NCBI RefSeq assembly: GCF_017487345.1
Contig: NZ_CP062006.1
Span: 3,152,501-3,216,500 of the forward strand
Direction of reading: 5' to 3'
DNA length: 64,000 nucleotides
From: Brevundimonas pondensis
GTDB lineage: Bacteria; Pseudomonadota; Alphaproteobacteria; Caulobacterales; Caulobacteraceae
The notes below the pieces were generated by a model, which ran no database searches, was not told the DNA's origin, and saw nothing but the letters and a program-made list of their open reading frames with translations. Within the stretch, counting starts at the first letter, position 1. The number at the start of each line of letters is the position of its first letter. Made by a program: the position numbers and the translations under genes. Shown one piece after another: positions 7,998 through 18,001 of the stretch.

Positions 7998-9432
7998 GAC
8001 CCTGTACGAAAAGGTCTGGGACCGGCACGTCGTCGTGCCGGAAACGGCCGAGACGCCGGGCGTTATGTATGTGGACCTGCACCTGGTCCACGAAGTCACC
8101 TCGCCCCAGGCCTTTTCCGAAATCGAGGCGCGCGGACTGAAGGTCCGCCGCCCCGACCGCACCTTCGCCACCCTCGACCACTCGACCCCCACCCTGCCCG
8201 CCGGGCCGGACGGCCAGCGCCCCTATGTCACCGGCCAGGCCCGCAAGCAGGTCGAGACCTTGGAGGCCAAGTGCGCCCGTCACGGCATCGAGCTGGCCGG
8301 TTGGGGTTCGGACCAGCGCGGCGTGGTTCACGTCATGGGCCCTGAGCTGGGCCTGACCCAACCGGGCATGACCGTGGTCTGCGGCGACAGCCATACCGCC
8401 ACCCACGGAGCGTTCGGCGCCCTGGCCTTCGGCATCGGCACCTCCGAGGTCGGCCACGTCCTGGCCACCCAGTGCCTGTTGCAGCGCCGCGCCAGGTCCA
8501 TGCGCGTGACCGTCGACGGGCGCCTGCGTCCCGGTGTGTCCGGGAAAGATGTTGCTCTGGCCGTCATCGCCGCCATCGGCTTCGGCGGCGGCACCGGCTA
8601 CGTCATCGAATATGCCGGCGAGGCCGTGCGTTCGCTGGACATGGAAGGGCGCATGACCCTGTGCAACATGTCCATCGAGGCGGGCGCCCGCGCGGGCATG
8701 ATCGCCCCGGATCAGACGACCATCGACTGGCTGCGCGGCCGCAAGCACGTCCCCGCCGACTATGAGGCCGTCGCCGCCGACTGGCTGAGCCTGGCCTCCG
8801 ACCCCGGCGCGACCTTCGACAAGGAAGTCGCACTGGACGGCGCCGCCATCCGCCCCATGGCCACCTGGGGCACCACGCCGGATGCCGGCGCTCCCGTCGG
8901 CGCCCCCGTGCCGCAGCCGCGCTCGGACTCGGACCGCAAGGCCATCGACTACATGGGCTTCACCGCCGGCGAAGCGACGACGGGCCACAAGGTCGACGTC
9001 GTCTTCATCGGCAGTTGCACCAATGGCCGCCTGCCCGACCTGCGCGCCGCCGCCGACGTCCTGCGCGGCCGCAAGGTCCAGCCGGGTGTGCGCATGCTGG
9101 TCGTGCCCGGCTCCGAGGCCGTGCGTCGCGACGCCGAGGCCGAAGGTCTGGACAAGGTCTTCATCGAGGCCGGCGCCGAATGGCGCATCCCCGGCTGCTC
9201 CATGTGCATCGCCATGAACGGCGATTTCGTCGCCCCCGGCCAGTTGGCGGTCTCGACCTCCAACCGCAATTTCGAAGGCCGTCAGGGCAAGGGCGCCCGC
9301 ACCATCCTGGCCAGCCCGGCGACCGCCGCGGCCAGCGCCGTCGCCGGGGTCCTGACCGACCCACGCGCCTATCTGGAGGCCGCCCTCCTCATGCAGCCGA
9401 GCGCCGTGCGCGCGGCGGTAGGAGCAGAATAA
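7984..9432 (+). CDS. leuC: 3-isopropylmalate dehydratase large subunit
   Basis: LeuC with LeuD isomerises 2- to 3-isopropylmalate. The 482 aa length and aconitase-family motifs fit: [14 protein letters not shown], and cluster ligands in GSCTNGR (near residue 345) and [10 protein letters not shown] (near residues 405-408). The start ATG lies inside the end of ilvE, and its TAA overlaps the leuD ATG (TAATG). Confidence 0.97.
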   Translation: MSQPRTLYEKVWDRHVVVPETAETPGVMYVDLHLVHEVTSPQAFSEIEARGLKVRRPDRTFATLDHSTPTLPAGPDGQRPYVTGQARKQVETLEAKCARHGIELAGWGSDQRGVVHVMGPELGLTQPGMTVVCGDSHTATHGAFGALAFGIGTSEVGHVLATQCLLQRRARSMRVTVDGRLRPGVSGKDVALAVIAAIGFGGGTGYVIEYAGEAVRSLDMEGRMTLCNMSIEAGARAGMIAPDQTTIDWLRGRKHVPADYEAVAADWLSLASDPGATFDKEVALDGAAIRPMATWGTTPDAGAPVGAPVPQPRSDSDRKAIDYMGFTAGEATTGHKVDVVFIGSCTNGRLPDLRAAADVLRGRKVQPGVRMLVVPGSEAVRRDAEAEGLDKVFIEAGAEWRIPGCSMCIAMNGDFVAPGQLAVSTSNRNFEGRQGKGARTILASPATAAASAVAGVLTDPRAYLEAALLMQPSAVRAAVGAE

Positions 9433-10022
9433 TGTCTGATGCATTCAAGGTTCTGACGTCGAAAACCCTGACCCTGAGCCAGGCCAATATCGACACCGAT
9501 CAGATCATCCCGGCCCGCTTCCTGACCACCACCACGCGCGAGGGTCTGGGTGCCCACGCCTTCCATGACTGGCGCTACGAAGCCGACGGATCGGCCAAGC
9601 CCGAGGCGGTGCTGAACCGCATCGACTCGACTGAACAGCGCATCCTGCTGGCCGGGCCCAACTTCGCCTGCGGTTCGTCGCGCGAACACGCCCCCTGGGC
9701 CCTGCTGGACTATGGCTTCCGGGCGGTGATCTCGACCGAGATCGCCGACATCTTCACCTCCAACGCCCTGAAGAACGGCCTGCTGCCCATCGTCGTCGAC
9801 CAGGCTGTCTGGGACGATCTGGCGGCCCACCCCGAACAGCCCGTCACCATCGACCTGGAAGCCGGCGAGATTCGCCGCGGCAACGTCGCCCCCGTCCCGT
9901 TCAAGGTCGAGGCCTTCGCCCGCCAATGCCTGCTCGACGGCGTCGACACCCTCGGCTGGCTGCAATCCAAGCTGCCCTACATCCAGACCTTTGAGCGCTT
10001 CCGTGAACCGGAGACTACCTGA
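9432..10022 (+). CDS. leuD: 3-isopropylmalate dehydratase small subunit
   Basis: This 196 aa swivel-domain partner of LeuC contains NIDTDQIIPARFL near the N terminus and the FACGSSREHAPWAL substrate-loop motif. The true start is the ATG overlapping the leuC stop by one base; a longer in-frame extension upstream is only the leuC shadow. Its TGA overlaps the leuB start by one base. Confidence 0.97.
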   Translation: MSDAFKVLTSKTLTLSQANIDTDQIIPARFLTTTTREGLGAHAFHDWRYEADGSAKPEAVLNRIDSTEQRILLAGPNFACGSSREHAPWALLDYGFRAVISTEIADIFTSNALKNGLLPIVVDQAVWDDLAAHPEQPVTIDLEAGEIRRGNVAPVPFKVEAFARQCLLDGVDTLGWLQSKLPYIQTFERFREPETT

Positions 10023-11122
10023 TGCCCCACACCCGCACCTTCAACATCGTGGTCCTGCCCGGCGACGGCGTCGGGCCTGAGGTCGCTCTGGCCGCACAGC
10101 GCGTCCTGAATAGCATTGGCGACATCTACGGCCACAGGTTCGAGTTCACCGAGCACCTGATCGGCGGCGCCGCCATCGACGCGACCGGCGAAGCCCTGCC
10201 CGAGGACACCAAGGCGGCCTGCCTGGCCGCCGACGCCGTTCTGCTGGGCGCGGTCGGCGGTCCCAAGTGGGACGGCTCGCCGGTTCGGCCCGAACAGGGG
10301 CTGCTGGCCATCCGCAAGGCCATGGGCCTGTACGCCAACCTGCGCCCGCTGCAGGTCTCGCCGGTCCTGGCGCACCGCTCGCCGCTGAAGAAGGAGATCG
10401 TCGAGGGCGTCGATCTGATCGTTTTTCGCGAACTGACCAGCGGCGTCTATTTCGGCGAGAAGACCCGTACCGCAACCAGCGCCTCGGACCTGTGCGTCTA
10501 TACGGTCGAGGAGATCGAGCGTATCGCCCGCGCCGCCTTCCAGGCCGCCCAGCAGCGCCGCGGCAAGGTCACGTCGGTCGACAAGGCCAATGTCATGGAA
10601 ACCAGCCGCCTGTGGCGCGAGGTCGTGACCCGCATCCACGCCGAGGAATATCCGCAGATCACCCTGGAGCACGCCCTGGTCGATTCCATGGCCATGCACC
10701 TGATCCGCAAGCCGCGCGACTATGACGTCATCCTGACCGAGAACATGTTCGGCGACATCCTGTCGGACGAGATCTCGGTGCTGGGCGGCTCCATCGGCCT
10801 GCTGCCCTCGGCCTCGCTGGGCGCGGATGGCCCCGGCCTGTTCGAGCCGATCCACGGCTCGGCGCCCGACATCGCCGGTCAGGACCTGGCCAACCCGGTC
10901 GGCATGGTGCTGTCGGCCGCCATGATGCTGCGTCACAGCTTCGATCTGGAAGACGAAGCCAACTCGATCGAGGCCGCCGTCGCCGCCGTCCTGGCCTCGG
11001 GCGCCGTCACCGCTGATCTGGGCGGAGCCCTGGGCACGGTCGAGGCCACGCGCGCCATCGTCGACGCCATTCGCGCCATCCACTGGGCCGCCGCCCGTCA
11101 CGTGCCGATGCACTGGGCCTGA
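10022..11122 (+). CDS. leuB: 3-isopropylmalate dehydrogenase
   Basis: LeuB is NAD-dependent and oxidises and decarboxylates 3-isopropylmalate to 2-oxoisocaproate. It is 366 aa, with LPGDGVGPEV at the N terminus, GAVGGPKWDG, the substrate/metal segment TENMFGDILSDE, and the cofactor region PIHGSAPDIAGQ. It is the last gene of the operon and is followed by a strong terminator 30 nt downstream. Confidence 0.97.
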   Translation: MPHTRTFNIVVLPGDGVGPEVALAAQRVLNSIGDIYGHRFEFTEHLIGGAAIDATGEALPEDTKAACLAADAVLLGAVGGPKWDGSPVRPEQGLLAIRKAMGLYANLRPLQVSPVLAHRSPLKKEIVEGVDLIVFRELTSGVYFGEKTRTATSASDLCVYTVEEIERIARAAFQAAQQRRGKVTSVDKANVMETSRLWREVVTRIHAEEYPQITLEHALVDSMAMHLIRKPRDYDVILTENMFGDILSDEISVLGGSIGLLPSASLGADGPGLFEPIHGSAPDIAGQDLANPVGMVLSAAMMLRHSFDLEDEANSIEAAVAAVLASGAVTADLGGALGTVEATRAIVDAIRAIHWAAARHVPMHWA

Positions 11123-11152
11123 GCCTCCCGCGCCGACCTATGGATTAAAGAG

Positions 11153-11182
11153 AAAGGGCGGACCTCACGGTTCGCCCTTTTT
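11153..11182 (+). terminator. Rho-independent terminator of the ilv-leu operon
   Basis: AAAGGGCGGAC pairs with GTTCGCCCTTT, with one G-U pair and a 6-nt loop, and the T-run ends at 11182. The A-rich 5' side may let it also stop minus-strand transcription of the convergent tetR gene. Confidence 0.85.
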
Positions 11183-11186
11183 ACAT

Positions 11187-11795
11187 TCAGTTGTCGATCA
11201 GGCCCTGCAAGGCCGCCGACATCCGCCGCGCCAGCTCGGCCTTTTGCGTCTCGTCCAGCGACGCATAGCCGTCCGACAGCTCGCGCCCAATCGCCATCCC
11301 CATGATCAGGCCCGCCGCCAGACGCGCGCGCACGGGGGCGTCCGGCCCGCCGATCCAGGCGGCCAGAGGGTCGAAGAAGCGGTTGTTCGAGGTGCGCTGC
11401 ATCACGTCCATCGCCTTGGCCGAACCGACCGAGCGCAGCAGGATCAGCAGGCCGCGCATCTTGGCCCCGCCTCCGTCCGCCTCACAGGGCGTCAGGTCGC
11501 CGTAGACAATCTCGCGCGCCAGCCGATCGCCGAAATCCTCACGCGGGCCTTCCATCAGGTCGCGGCCGTTCTTGCAGCTGTCCAGGACGGCGACGAACAG
11601 ATCTTCCTTGGAGCCGAAGTAGCGGCTGATGAGGGCCGCATCCACGCCGACGTCGCGCGCAACGTCGCGCATTCCGACGTCGTCATAACTGTCGGAACAA
11701 AAACGCTCCCGCGCCGCTTCCAGAATAGCCTGGCGCGTGGCGTTCGCATTGCGTGGTCGGGGGGCGTCGCACAGGACCAAGTGGTCGTACTCCAA
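11187..11795 (-). CDS. TetR/AcrR family transcriptional regulator
   Basis: This 202 aa protein has an N-terminal TetR helix-turn-helix (residues about 17-63: ATRQAILEAARERF, then VGVDAALISRYFGSKEDLF) and a divergent C-terminal ligand domain. It is transcribed away from the RND efflux operon, so it is probably that operon's local repressor. It converges on leuB with the terminator between them. The ligand cannot be predicted from sequence. Confidence 0.93.
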   Translation of the reverse strand: MEYDHLVLCDAPRPRNANATRQAILEAARERFCSDSYDDVGMRDVARDVGVDAALISRYFGSKEDLFVAVLDSCKNGRDLMEGPREDFGDRLAREIVYGDLTPCEADGGGAKMRGLLILLRSVGSAKAMDVMQRTSNNRFFDPLAAWIGGPDAPVRARLAAGLIMGMAIGRELSDGYASLDETQKAELARRMSAALQGLIDN

Positions 11796-11952
11796 TAAAC
11801 CTTATCGCCTATATGGCTTTGTCATCAGGCGTTGACAAGCGCAACCATGATCATCAATAAGTCACCCGATGTTGACTGGCGCCTCCTCCCCCGATGAGCG
11901 CCGTTCCGCTATGTCTGTTACGTCAAAATCCCCTCCCAAGGAGAATGCGCCG
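11796..11952. promoter_or_regulatory. Divergent control region between tetR and the efflux operon
   Basis: The region is AT-richer than its surroundings. It contains TTGACA (11832-11837), the perfect 8-bp palindrome ATGATCAT (11847-11854), and GTTG/CAAC arms at 11831-11845. A second GTTGAC occurs at 11871-11876. These could be operator elements for the TetR protein, but no single long palindrome stands out. AAGGAGA (11938-11944) is the ribosome binding site that decides the efflux gene start. Confidence 0.45.
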
Positions 11953-13146
11953 ATGCGCACGGTGAAGATCGCGGCCGCGTCCGTACTGATGGCGACCGCC
12001 CTCTATGGCTGTTCCAAGGGCGGCGAAGCGCCCGCCCCCCAGGCCCCGCCGGTGACGGTGGCCCTGCCCCTGGCCCGCCAGATCGTCGATTGGGACGAGG
12101 TCACGGGTCGCTTTGAGGCCCCCCGCACCGTCGACGTGCGCGCCCGCGTGGGCGGCTACATCCAGTCGGTCCACTTCAAGGACGGCGACTTCGTGCGTCA
12201 GGGCCAGCTGCTGTTCACGCTTGACCCGCGCCCGGCCCAGGCCGCCCTCGCCTCCGCCCAGGCCCAACTGGCCCAGGCCCAGGCCCAGCTGACCCTGGCC
12301 CGCACCGAGTTCACCCGCTCTGAAGGCCTGCTGGCCTCGCAGGCGGTGTCGCAAGCCGAAGTCGATTCCAAGCGCGGCGCCGTGGCCCAGGCCCAGGCCG
12401 CCGTCTCGGCCGCCAACGCCGCCATCCGCGCCCGCCAGCTGGACGTCGAGTTCACCCGCGTCACCGCCCCGATCGCCGGCCGCGTCTCCGACCGCCGCGT
12501 CGATCCGGGCAATCTGGTCGGCGGCGGCTCCTCGGCCGGCGACGTCCTGACGACCGTGGTTTCGGCCTCGCCGATCTACTTCGTCTTCGACGGCTCCGAA
12601 GCCCTGGCGCTCAAGTATCAGCGCGACGCCCGCGCCGGCGGCGCCGCGCCGATCCGCATCCGTCTGCAGGACGAAACCAGCTACGACCGCGTCGGCACGC
12701 TGGACTTCACCGACAACGCCATCGACCCGGCCTCGGGCACCATCCGCCTGCGCGCCGTGGTCCCCAACGCCGACGGCTTCCTGAAGCCCGGCATGTTCGG
12801 TCAGGCCCAGCTGGCCGGCGCCGGCGCCTACCAGGCCCTGCTGGTGCCCGACTCCGCCATCTCGACCGACGCGGCCCGCCGCGTGGTCATCGTCGTCAAG
12901 CCCGACGGCTCGACCGAGCCGCGCGCCGTCCAGACCGGACCCCTGGTCGACGGCCTGCGCGTCATTCGTTCCGGCCTGAAGCCGACCGACCGCGTCATCA
13001 TCGCCGGCGGCCAGCGCATCCAGATGCCGGGCATGAAGGTCCAGCCGAAGAACGGAACCATCGCTCCGGTGGCCCAGCAGCCGAACGCGGCCCCCGTCAC
13101 CCAGGCGGCGCCGGCTTCCAGCGCCTCCTTCGCCAACGCTGGCTGA
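11953..13146 (+). CDS. RND efflux periplasmic adaptor (membrane fusion lipoprotein)
   Basis: This 397 aa AcrA/MexE-type adaptor links the inner-membrane pump to the outer-membrane channel. It has a lipoprotein signal peptide with lipobox LYGC, a biotinyl-lipoyl-like segment (VRARVGGYIQSVHFKDGDFV), an alpha-helical hairpin rich in Ala/Gln (about residues 90-150), then beta-barrel and membrane-proximal domains. ATG 11953 is chosen because AAGGAGA lies 8 nt upstream and the signal peptide begins there; upstream in-frame ATGs lack this. It is 6 nt from the pump gene. Confidence 0.94.
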   Translation: MRTVKIAAASVLMATALYGCSKGGEAPAPQAPPVTVALPLARQIVDWDEVTGRFEAPRTVDVRARVGGYIQSVHFKDGDFVRQGQLLFTLDPRPAQAALASAQAQLAQAQAQLTLARTEFTRSEGLLASQAVSQAEVDSKRGAVAQAQAAVSAANAAIRARQLDVEFTRVTAPIAGRVSDRRVDPGNLVGGGSSAGDVLTTVVSASPIYFVFDGSEALALKYQRDARAGGAAPIRIRLQDETSYDRVGTLDFTDNAIDPASGTIRLRAVVPNADGFLKPGMFGQAQLAGAGAYQALLVPDSAISTDAARRVVIVVKPDGSTEPRAVQTGPLVDGLRVIRSGLKPTDRVIIAGGQRIQMPGMKVQPKNGTIAPVAQQPNAAPVTQAAPASSASFANAG

Positions 13147-13152
13147 ACCTAA

Positions 13153-16100
13153 ATGAACATCTCCCGCTTCTTCATCGATCGGCCGATCTTCGCGGGCGTG
13201 ATCTCGGTGTTCATCACCCTGATCGGCCTGTTCGCCTATCCGATGCTGCCCCTGTCGCAGTATCCGGAGATCGCGCCGCCCACCATCACCATCAACGCCG
13301 CCTACCCCGGCGCCTCGGCCGAGACCCTGGCAGAGACCGTGGCGGCCCCCATCGAGCAAGAGGTCAACGGCGTCGAGAAGATGCTGTACCTGACCTCCTC
13401 GTCCACCTCGGACGGGGCCGTGGCGATCACGGTGACCTTCCAGCCCGGCACGGATCTCGATTCCGCCCAGGTGCTGGTGCAGAACCGCGTCGCCCTGGCT
13501 GAACCCAAACTGCCCGAGCAGGCCCGCCAGATCGGCGTGACGGTCAACAAGGCCGAAAGCGGCTTCCTGATGATCGTCGGCCTGACCTCGCCCGACGGCA
13601 GCCTGGATAACGACTACGTCGGCAACTACGCCAACTCGACGCTGCGCGACCGCCTCCTGCGGATCGACGGCGTGGGTCAGGTTCAGGTGTTCGGCGGCGG
13701 CAACTATTCGATGCGCGTCTGGATCGACCCGGCCAAGGCGGCCGAGCGCGGCCTGACGGGTCCCGACATCGTCGCCGCCCTGCGCGCCCAGAACGTCCAG
13801 GCCGCCGCCGGCTCCATCGGCCAGCCGCCCTTCGCCACCAACGCCGCCGCCTTCCAACTGCCGGTTCAGGTGCAGGGCCGTCTGTCCGACCCCGATCAGT
13901 TCGCCGACGTGGTCATCAAGACCGACGCCGAAGGCCGCGTGACCCGCGTCCGCGACATCGCCCGCGTCGAACTGGGCGCTCAGGATTACGGCATCCGCGG
14001 CTTCTTCGACGGCGAGCGCGGCGTTGGCGTGGCCATCGTCCAGCAGCCGGGGGCCAACGCGCTTGGCACCGCCAACCGCGTCCTGGCCGAAGTCGAGGCC
14101 GTCAAGGCCGAGCTGCCCGCCGGCATGGCCATCTCCATCCCCTACAACCCGACGGAATTCGTCGCCGCCTCGGTCGAGGCGGTGCAGCACACCGTGTTCG
14201 AAGCCGTCGTCCTGGTGGCCATCGTCGTCCTGATCTTCCTGCAGACCTGGCGCGCGGCCATCATCCCGATCATCGCCATCCCGGTGGCCCTGGTCGGCAC
14301 CTTCGCGGTGCAGCTGGCCCTGGGCTATTCGATCAACTCCCTGTCGCTGTTCGCCCTGGTTCTGGCCGTCGGCATCGTCGTCGACGACGCCATCATCGTG
14401 GTCGAGAACGTCGAGCGATACCTGCGAGAGGGACTGACACCCAAGGAGGCCGCCTACCGATCCATGCAGGAGGTTTCCGGCGCCCTGATCGCCATCGGTC
14501 TGGTGCTGACGGCGGTGTTCGTGCCGACCGCCTTCGTCCCCGGCATCCCCGGCATCTTCTATCGCCAGTTCGCCGTCACCATCGCCTCGGCGACGCTGAT
14601 CTCGCTGGTGGTGTCCCTGACCCTGTCTCCGGCTCTGGCGGCCCTGCTGCTCAAGCCGCACGTCCACCACGACAACGTCCGCAAGCCAGGCCTGTGGAAC
14701 GCGGTCACCTACTACGTCCGTTGGGCCGGCGATAAGTTCAACCAGGGCTTCGACTGGCTGTCGGACAAGTACGGCCGCCTGACCGCCCGTCTGGTGCGTT
14801 CGCTGATGATCGTCATGATCGTCTATGCGGGCCTGCTGGCCCTCACCGGCTGGCGCCTGGTGGACACGCCCTCGGGCTTCATCCCGGAACAGGATCAAGG
14901 CTTCCTGATCGGCGTCATCCAGCTCCCGGCCGGCGCTTCGCTGGAACGCACCGAGGCCGTGATGAAGCGCGCCGACGAGATCATCCAGAAGACCGAGGGT
15001 GTCGACGGCACCGTGGCCTTCGCCGGTCTTGACGGCTCCAGCTTCTCGTTCGGCTCCAACGCGGCGACCATCTTCGTGCGCCTCGACGCCTTCGAGAACC
15101 GCACCAAGGAACAGGCCGCCACCGCCCTGGCCGGCGCCATCACCGGCGCCACCGGCGGCATTGAGGAAGCCAACATCTTCGTCATCGCCCCCCCGGCCGT
15201 TCAGGGTCTGGGCAACGGCAACGGCTTCAAGATGATGATCCAGGACCGTTCCGGCGCGGGCTACCGCGCGCTGGAAGGCGCCACCTTCGCCATGATGGGC
15301 GGCGCGGCCCAGATGCCCGATCAGGTGCAGCAGGTCTTCTCGACCTACAACACCGGCTCGCCCCGCATCGCCGCCGACGTGGATCGCAACAAGGCCCTGA
15401 TGATGGGCGTGCAGCCGTCGGCGGTGTTCGACACCCTCGGCGTCTACCTCGGCTCGTCCTACATCAACGACTTCAACCTGCTGGGACGCACCTTCCGCGT
15501 CACCGCCCAGGCTGAACCGTCGGCCCGCGACGACATCGCCGACATCGCCAACCTGAAGACCCGCTCCGCCTCCGGCGCCATGGTGCCGATCGGCGCCGTC
15601 GCCAACCTGCGCGAGGACTCCGGTCCGGCCCGCGTCGTCCGCTACAACCTGTTCCCGGCTTCCGAGCTGCAGGGTCAGGCCGCGCCGGGCGTCTCGTCCG
15701 GCCAGGGCATCGCGGCGATGGAGCAGCTGGCTTCTCAGGCCCTGCCGCAAGGCTTCAGCTACGAGTGGACCGAACTGGCCCTGCAGGAGAAGCAGGCCTC
15801 GGGCGGCGCCTCGATGATCTTCATCATGGCCGTGGTCTTCGTCTTCCTCGTGCTGGCGGCGCAATATGAGGCCTTCACCCTGCCGCTCGCGGTGGTGCTG
15901 ATCGTCCCCATGTGTCTGCTGGCGGCCATGATCGGGGTGAACATCCGCGGTCTGGACAACAACATCCTGGTCCAGATCGGCCTCGTCGTCCTGATCGCGC
16001 TGGCGGCCAAGAACGCCATCCTGATCGTCGAGTTCGCCAAGCAGGCTGAAGAGGAAGAGGGCATGGATCGCTTCGAAGCGGCTGTTTACGCCGCCAAGGT

Positions 16101-16428
16101 GCGTCTGCGTCCGATCCTGATGACGTCCTTCGCCTTCATCTTCGGCGTCGTGCCGCTGATGCTGGCGACCGGCCCCGGCGCCGAAATGCGCCAGTCGCTG
16201 GGCACGTCGGTCTTCTCCGGCATGCTGGGCGTGACCTTCTTCGGTCTGATCTTCACCCCGGTCTTCTACGTGATGATGCGCTGGCTCTCGGCCAAACTGC
16301 CCAAGACGCCGGAGAAGCCGCGCGACCTGCCGACCACCTACGGCGCGCCCGCTCATGATCCGTACGACCCCACCGACCCCGCGCCGGCGGCCCCCACCAC
16401 GGCCAGCCCGCGCTTGGGAGACGCCTGA
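13153..16428 (+). CDS. RND multidrug efflux transporter (HAE-1 family, MexF/AcrB-like)
   Basis: This 1091 aa inner-membrane proton antiporter starts with the typical NISRFFIDRPIFAGVISV. TM4 carries the proton-relay aspartates in GIVVDDAIIVVENVER, and the second half has the repeated transmembrane bundle (LAAKNAILIVEFAKQ). Overall it reads as MexF-like rather than MexB-like, but substrate range cannot be inferred. The C terminus has a Pro/Ala-rich tail. Its TGA overlaps the next ATG by one base. Confidence 0.96.
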   Translation: MNISRFFIDRPIFAGVISVFITLIGLFAYPMLPLSQYPEIAPPTITINAAYPGASAETLAETVAAPIEQEVNGVEKMLYLTSSSTSDGAVAITVTFQPGTDLDSAQVLVQNRVALAEPKLPEQARQIGVTVNKAESGFLMIVGLTSPDGSLDNDYVGNYANSTLRDRLLRIDGVGQVQVFGGGNYSMRVWIDPAKAAERGLTGPDIVAALRAQNVQAAAGSIGQPPFATNAAAFQLPVQVQGRLSDPDQFADVVIKTDAEGRVTRVRDIARVELGAQDYGIRGFFDGERGVGVAIVQQPGANALGTANRVLAEVEAVKAELPAGMAISIPYNPTEFVAASVEAVQHTVFEAVVLVAIVVLIFLQTWRAAIIPIIAIPVALVGTFAVQLALGYSINSLSLFALVLAVGIVVDDAIIVVENVERYLREGLTPKEAAYRSMQEVSGALIAIGLVLTAVFVPTAFVPGIPGIFYRQFAVTIASATLISLVVSLTLSPALAALLLKPHVHHDNVRKPGLWNAVTYYVRWAGDKFNQGFDWLSDKYGRLTARLVRSLMIVMIVYAGLLALTGWRLVDTPSGFIPEQDQGFLIGVIQLPAGASLERTEAVMKRADEIIQKTEGVDGTVAFAGLDGSSFSFGSNAATIFVRLDAFENRTKEQAATALAGAITGATGGIEEANIFVIAPPAVQGLGNGNGFKMMIQDRSGAGYRALEGATFAMMGGAAQMPDQVQQVFSTYNTGSPRIAADVDRNKALMMGVQPSAVFDTLGVYLGSSYINDFNLLGRTFRVTAQAEPSARDDIADIANLKTRSASGAMVPIGAVANLREDSGPARVVRYNLFPASELQGQAAPGVSSGQGIAAMEQLASQALPQGFSYEWTELALQEKQASGGASMIFIMAVVFVFLVLAAQYEAFTLPLAVVLIVPMCLLAAMIGVNIRGLDNNILVQIGLVVLIALAAKNAILIVEFAKQAEEEEGMDRFEAAVYAAKVRLRPILMTSFAFIFGVVPLMLATGPGAEMRQSLGTSVFSGMLGVTFFGLIFTPVFYVMMRWLSAKLPKTPEKPRDLPTTYGAPAHDPYDPTDPAPAAPTTASPRLGDA

Positions 16429-17867
16429 TGAACCGTAAAGCCCTTCCCCTCCTGACTGCTTCCAGCGCCGCGCTTCTGCTCGCCGCCTGCGCGGTCGGGC
16501 CCAAGGCGCCGGCGCCCACTCTGCCGGTCCAGGGTCAAGGCGCCTTCATCGGCTCGCAATCCGCCTCGGTTTCGACCGAGGCGGCCCGCGCCGACTGGTG
16601 GCGACTCTACAACGACGCCACGCTGGACGGTCTGATCCAGCAAGCTCTGACCGAGAACAACGAGCTGGAGGCGGCCGCGGCCAATCTGCGCGCCGTTCGG
16701 GCCTCGCTGTCCGAAGCCCGCGCCGGTCGTCTGCCCACGACCAACGCCAACGCCGCCTTCAACCGCAGCCAGGCCTCGACCATCACCAACCCGGCCGCCA
16801 ACGGCGCCAAGCTGGACGACGTCGACACCTACAGCGTCGGGCTGGACGTCTCCTACGAGGTCGACCTGTTCGGCCGCGTCGAGTCCTCCGTCCGCGCCGC
16901 ACGCGGCGACGCCGCCGCCGCGCGCGAAGCCCTAGAGGTGGTGCGGATCACCGTGGCCGCCGAAACCGCCCGGGCCTATGCCGACACCTGCTCGGCCAAC
17001 GCCCAGATCGCGGTGGCCGAACGCACCATCGAGCTGCAAGGCAAGACCGTCGACCTGACCCAGCGCCTGCTGGACGGCGGTTCGGGCAATGGTCTGGACG
17101 TGGCCCGCGCCCGCGCGGCCCTGGAACAGACCCGCGCCAGCCTGCCGCCGCTGCGGGCGTCGCGCGACGGCGCCCTCTATCGCCTCGCTACCCTGACCGG
17201 GCGCACCCCGGCCGAGGCCAGCGAGGCGGCGCGCGGCTGCCAGTCGCCGCCGCAGTTGTCGCAGCCCATCCCGATCGGCGACGGCGCGGCCCTGCTGGCC
17301 CGTCGTCCCGACGTGCGTCAGGCCGAGGCCCGTCTGGCCGCCGCCGCCGCCCGCGTGAACGTGGCGACCGCCAGCCTCTATCCGTCGATCAGCCTGGGGG
17401 GCTCGCTGGGCTCGACCGCGCTGGATTCCTCGGATCTGGGCGAGGACGCCAACTTCCGCTTCAGCGTCGGTCCGCTGATCAGCTGGAACTTCCCCAACAT
17501 CGCCGTGGCCCGCGCCCGCATCAAGCAGGCCGACGCCCAGACCGACGCGGCCCTGGCGACCTTCGACCAGACCGTCCTGACGGCGCTGCAGGAAACCGAG
17601 ACGGCGCTCAGCGCCTACGCCAACGAACTGGACCGTCGCACGGCCCTGCGCACCGCGCGGGATCAGGCGGCCACCGCCGCCCGCCTGTCGCGTCTGCGCT
17701 TCGACGCCGGCGCCGACAGCTTCCTGACGGTGCTGGATTCGGAACGGACCCTGGCCGGGGCCGACGCCGCCCTCGCCGCTTCGGAAGCCCAGGTCACCAC
17801 CTACCAGATCGCCCTGTTCAAGGCCCTGGCCGGCGGCTGGGATCAGGCGCCCGCCCCCGAAGCCTGA
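16428..17867 (+). CDS. RND efflux outer-membrane lipoprotein, NodT/OprM family
   Basis: This 479 aa channel completes the tripartite pump. The signal peptide ends at a lipobox (LLAAC), followed by two repeats of the TolC-like fold (for example DWWRLYNDATLDGLIQQAL and RRPDVRQAEARLAAAAARV). Caulobacterales use NodT-type channels for multidrug efflux. The start overlaps the pump stop, and a strong terminator follows. Confidence 0.95.
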   Translation: MNRKALPLLTASSAALLLAACAVGPKAPAPTLPVQGQGAFIGSQSASVSTEAARADWWRLYNDATLDGLIQQALTENNELEAAAANLRAVRASLSEARAGRLPTTNANAAFNRSQASTITNPAANGAKLDDVDTYSVGLDVSYEVDLFGRVESSVRAARGDAAAAREALEVVRITVAAETARAYADTCSANAQIAVAERTIELQGKTVDLTQRLLDGGSGNGLDVARARAALEQTRASLPPLRASRDGALYRLATLTGRTPAEASEAARGCQSPPQLSQPIPIGDGAALLARRPDVRQAEARLAAAAARVNVATASLYPSISLGGSLGSTALDSSDLGEDANFRFSVGPLISWNFPNIAVARARIKQADAQTDAALATFDQTVLTALQETETALSAYANELDRRTALRTARDQAATAARLSRLRFDAGADSFLTVLDSERTLAGADAALAASEAQVTTYQIALFKALAGGWDQAPAPEA

Positions 17868-17893
17868 TCTTCGGATCATCGCTGAGAAATACA

Positions 17894-17927
17894 AACGCCC
17901 GGCAGGTTCGACCTCGCCGGGCGTTTT
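17894..17927 (+). terminator. Rho-independent terminator after the efflux operon
   Basis: A perfect 10-bp stem, AACGCCCGGC (17894-17903) with GCCGGGCGTT (17916-17925), has a 12-nt loop and a T-rich tail. Confidence 0.9.
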
Positions 17928-17965
17928 CTTTCACGCACCGACGCACGATTTCGACATTCTGGAGC

Positions 17966-17993
17966 GTGACCCCGGCGCGAATAATGCTCTAGG
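17966..17993 (+). promoter_or_regulatory. Candidate promoter of proBA, giving a leaderless mRNA
   Basis: GTGACCC (17966-17972), a 13-nt spacer and GCTCTAGG (17986-17993) resemble the Caulobacter consensus TTGACGS-N10-14-GCTANAWC. Transcription would then start within a base or two of the proB ATG at 18002. Confidence 0.4.
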
Positions 17994-18001
17994 ACAGGGG
18001 C

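Noticed and set aside
11923..16356. 1477-aa minus-strand open frame opposite the efflux operon
   Set aside because: Same cause: repetitive His/Gly/Asp-rich translation with no domain, opposite well-defined adaptor and pump genes.
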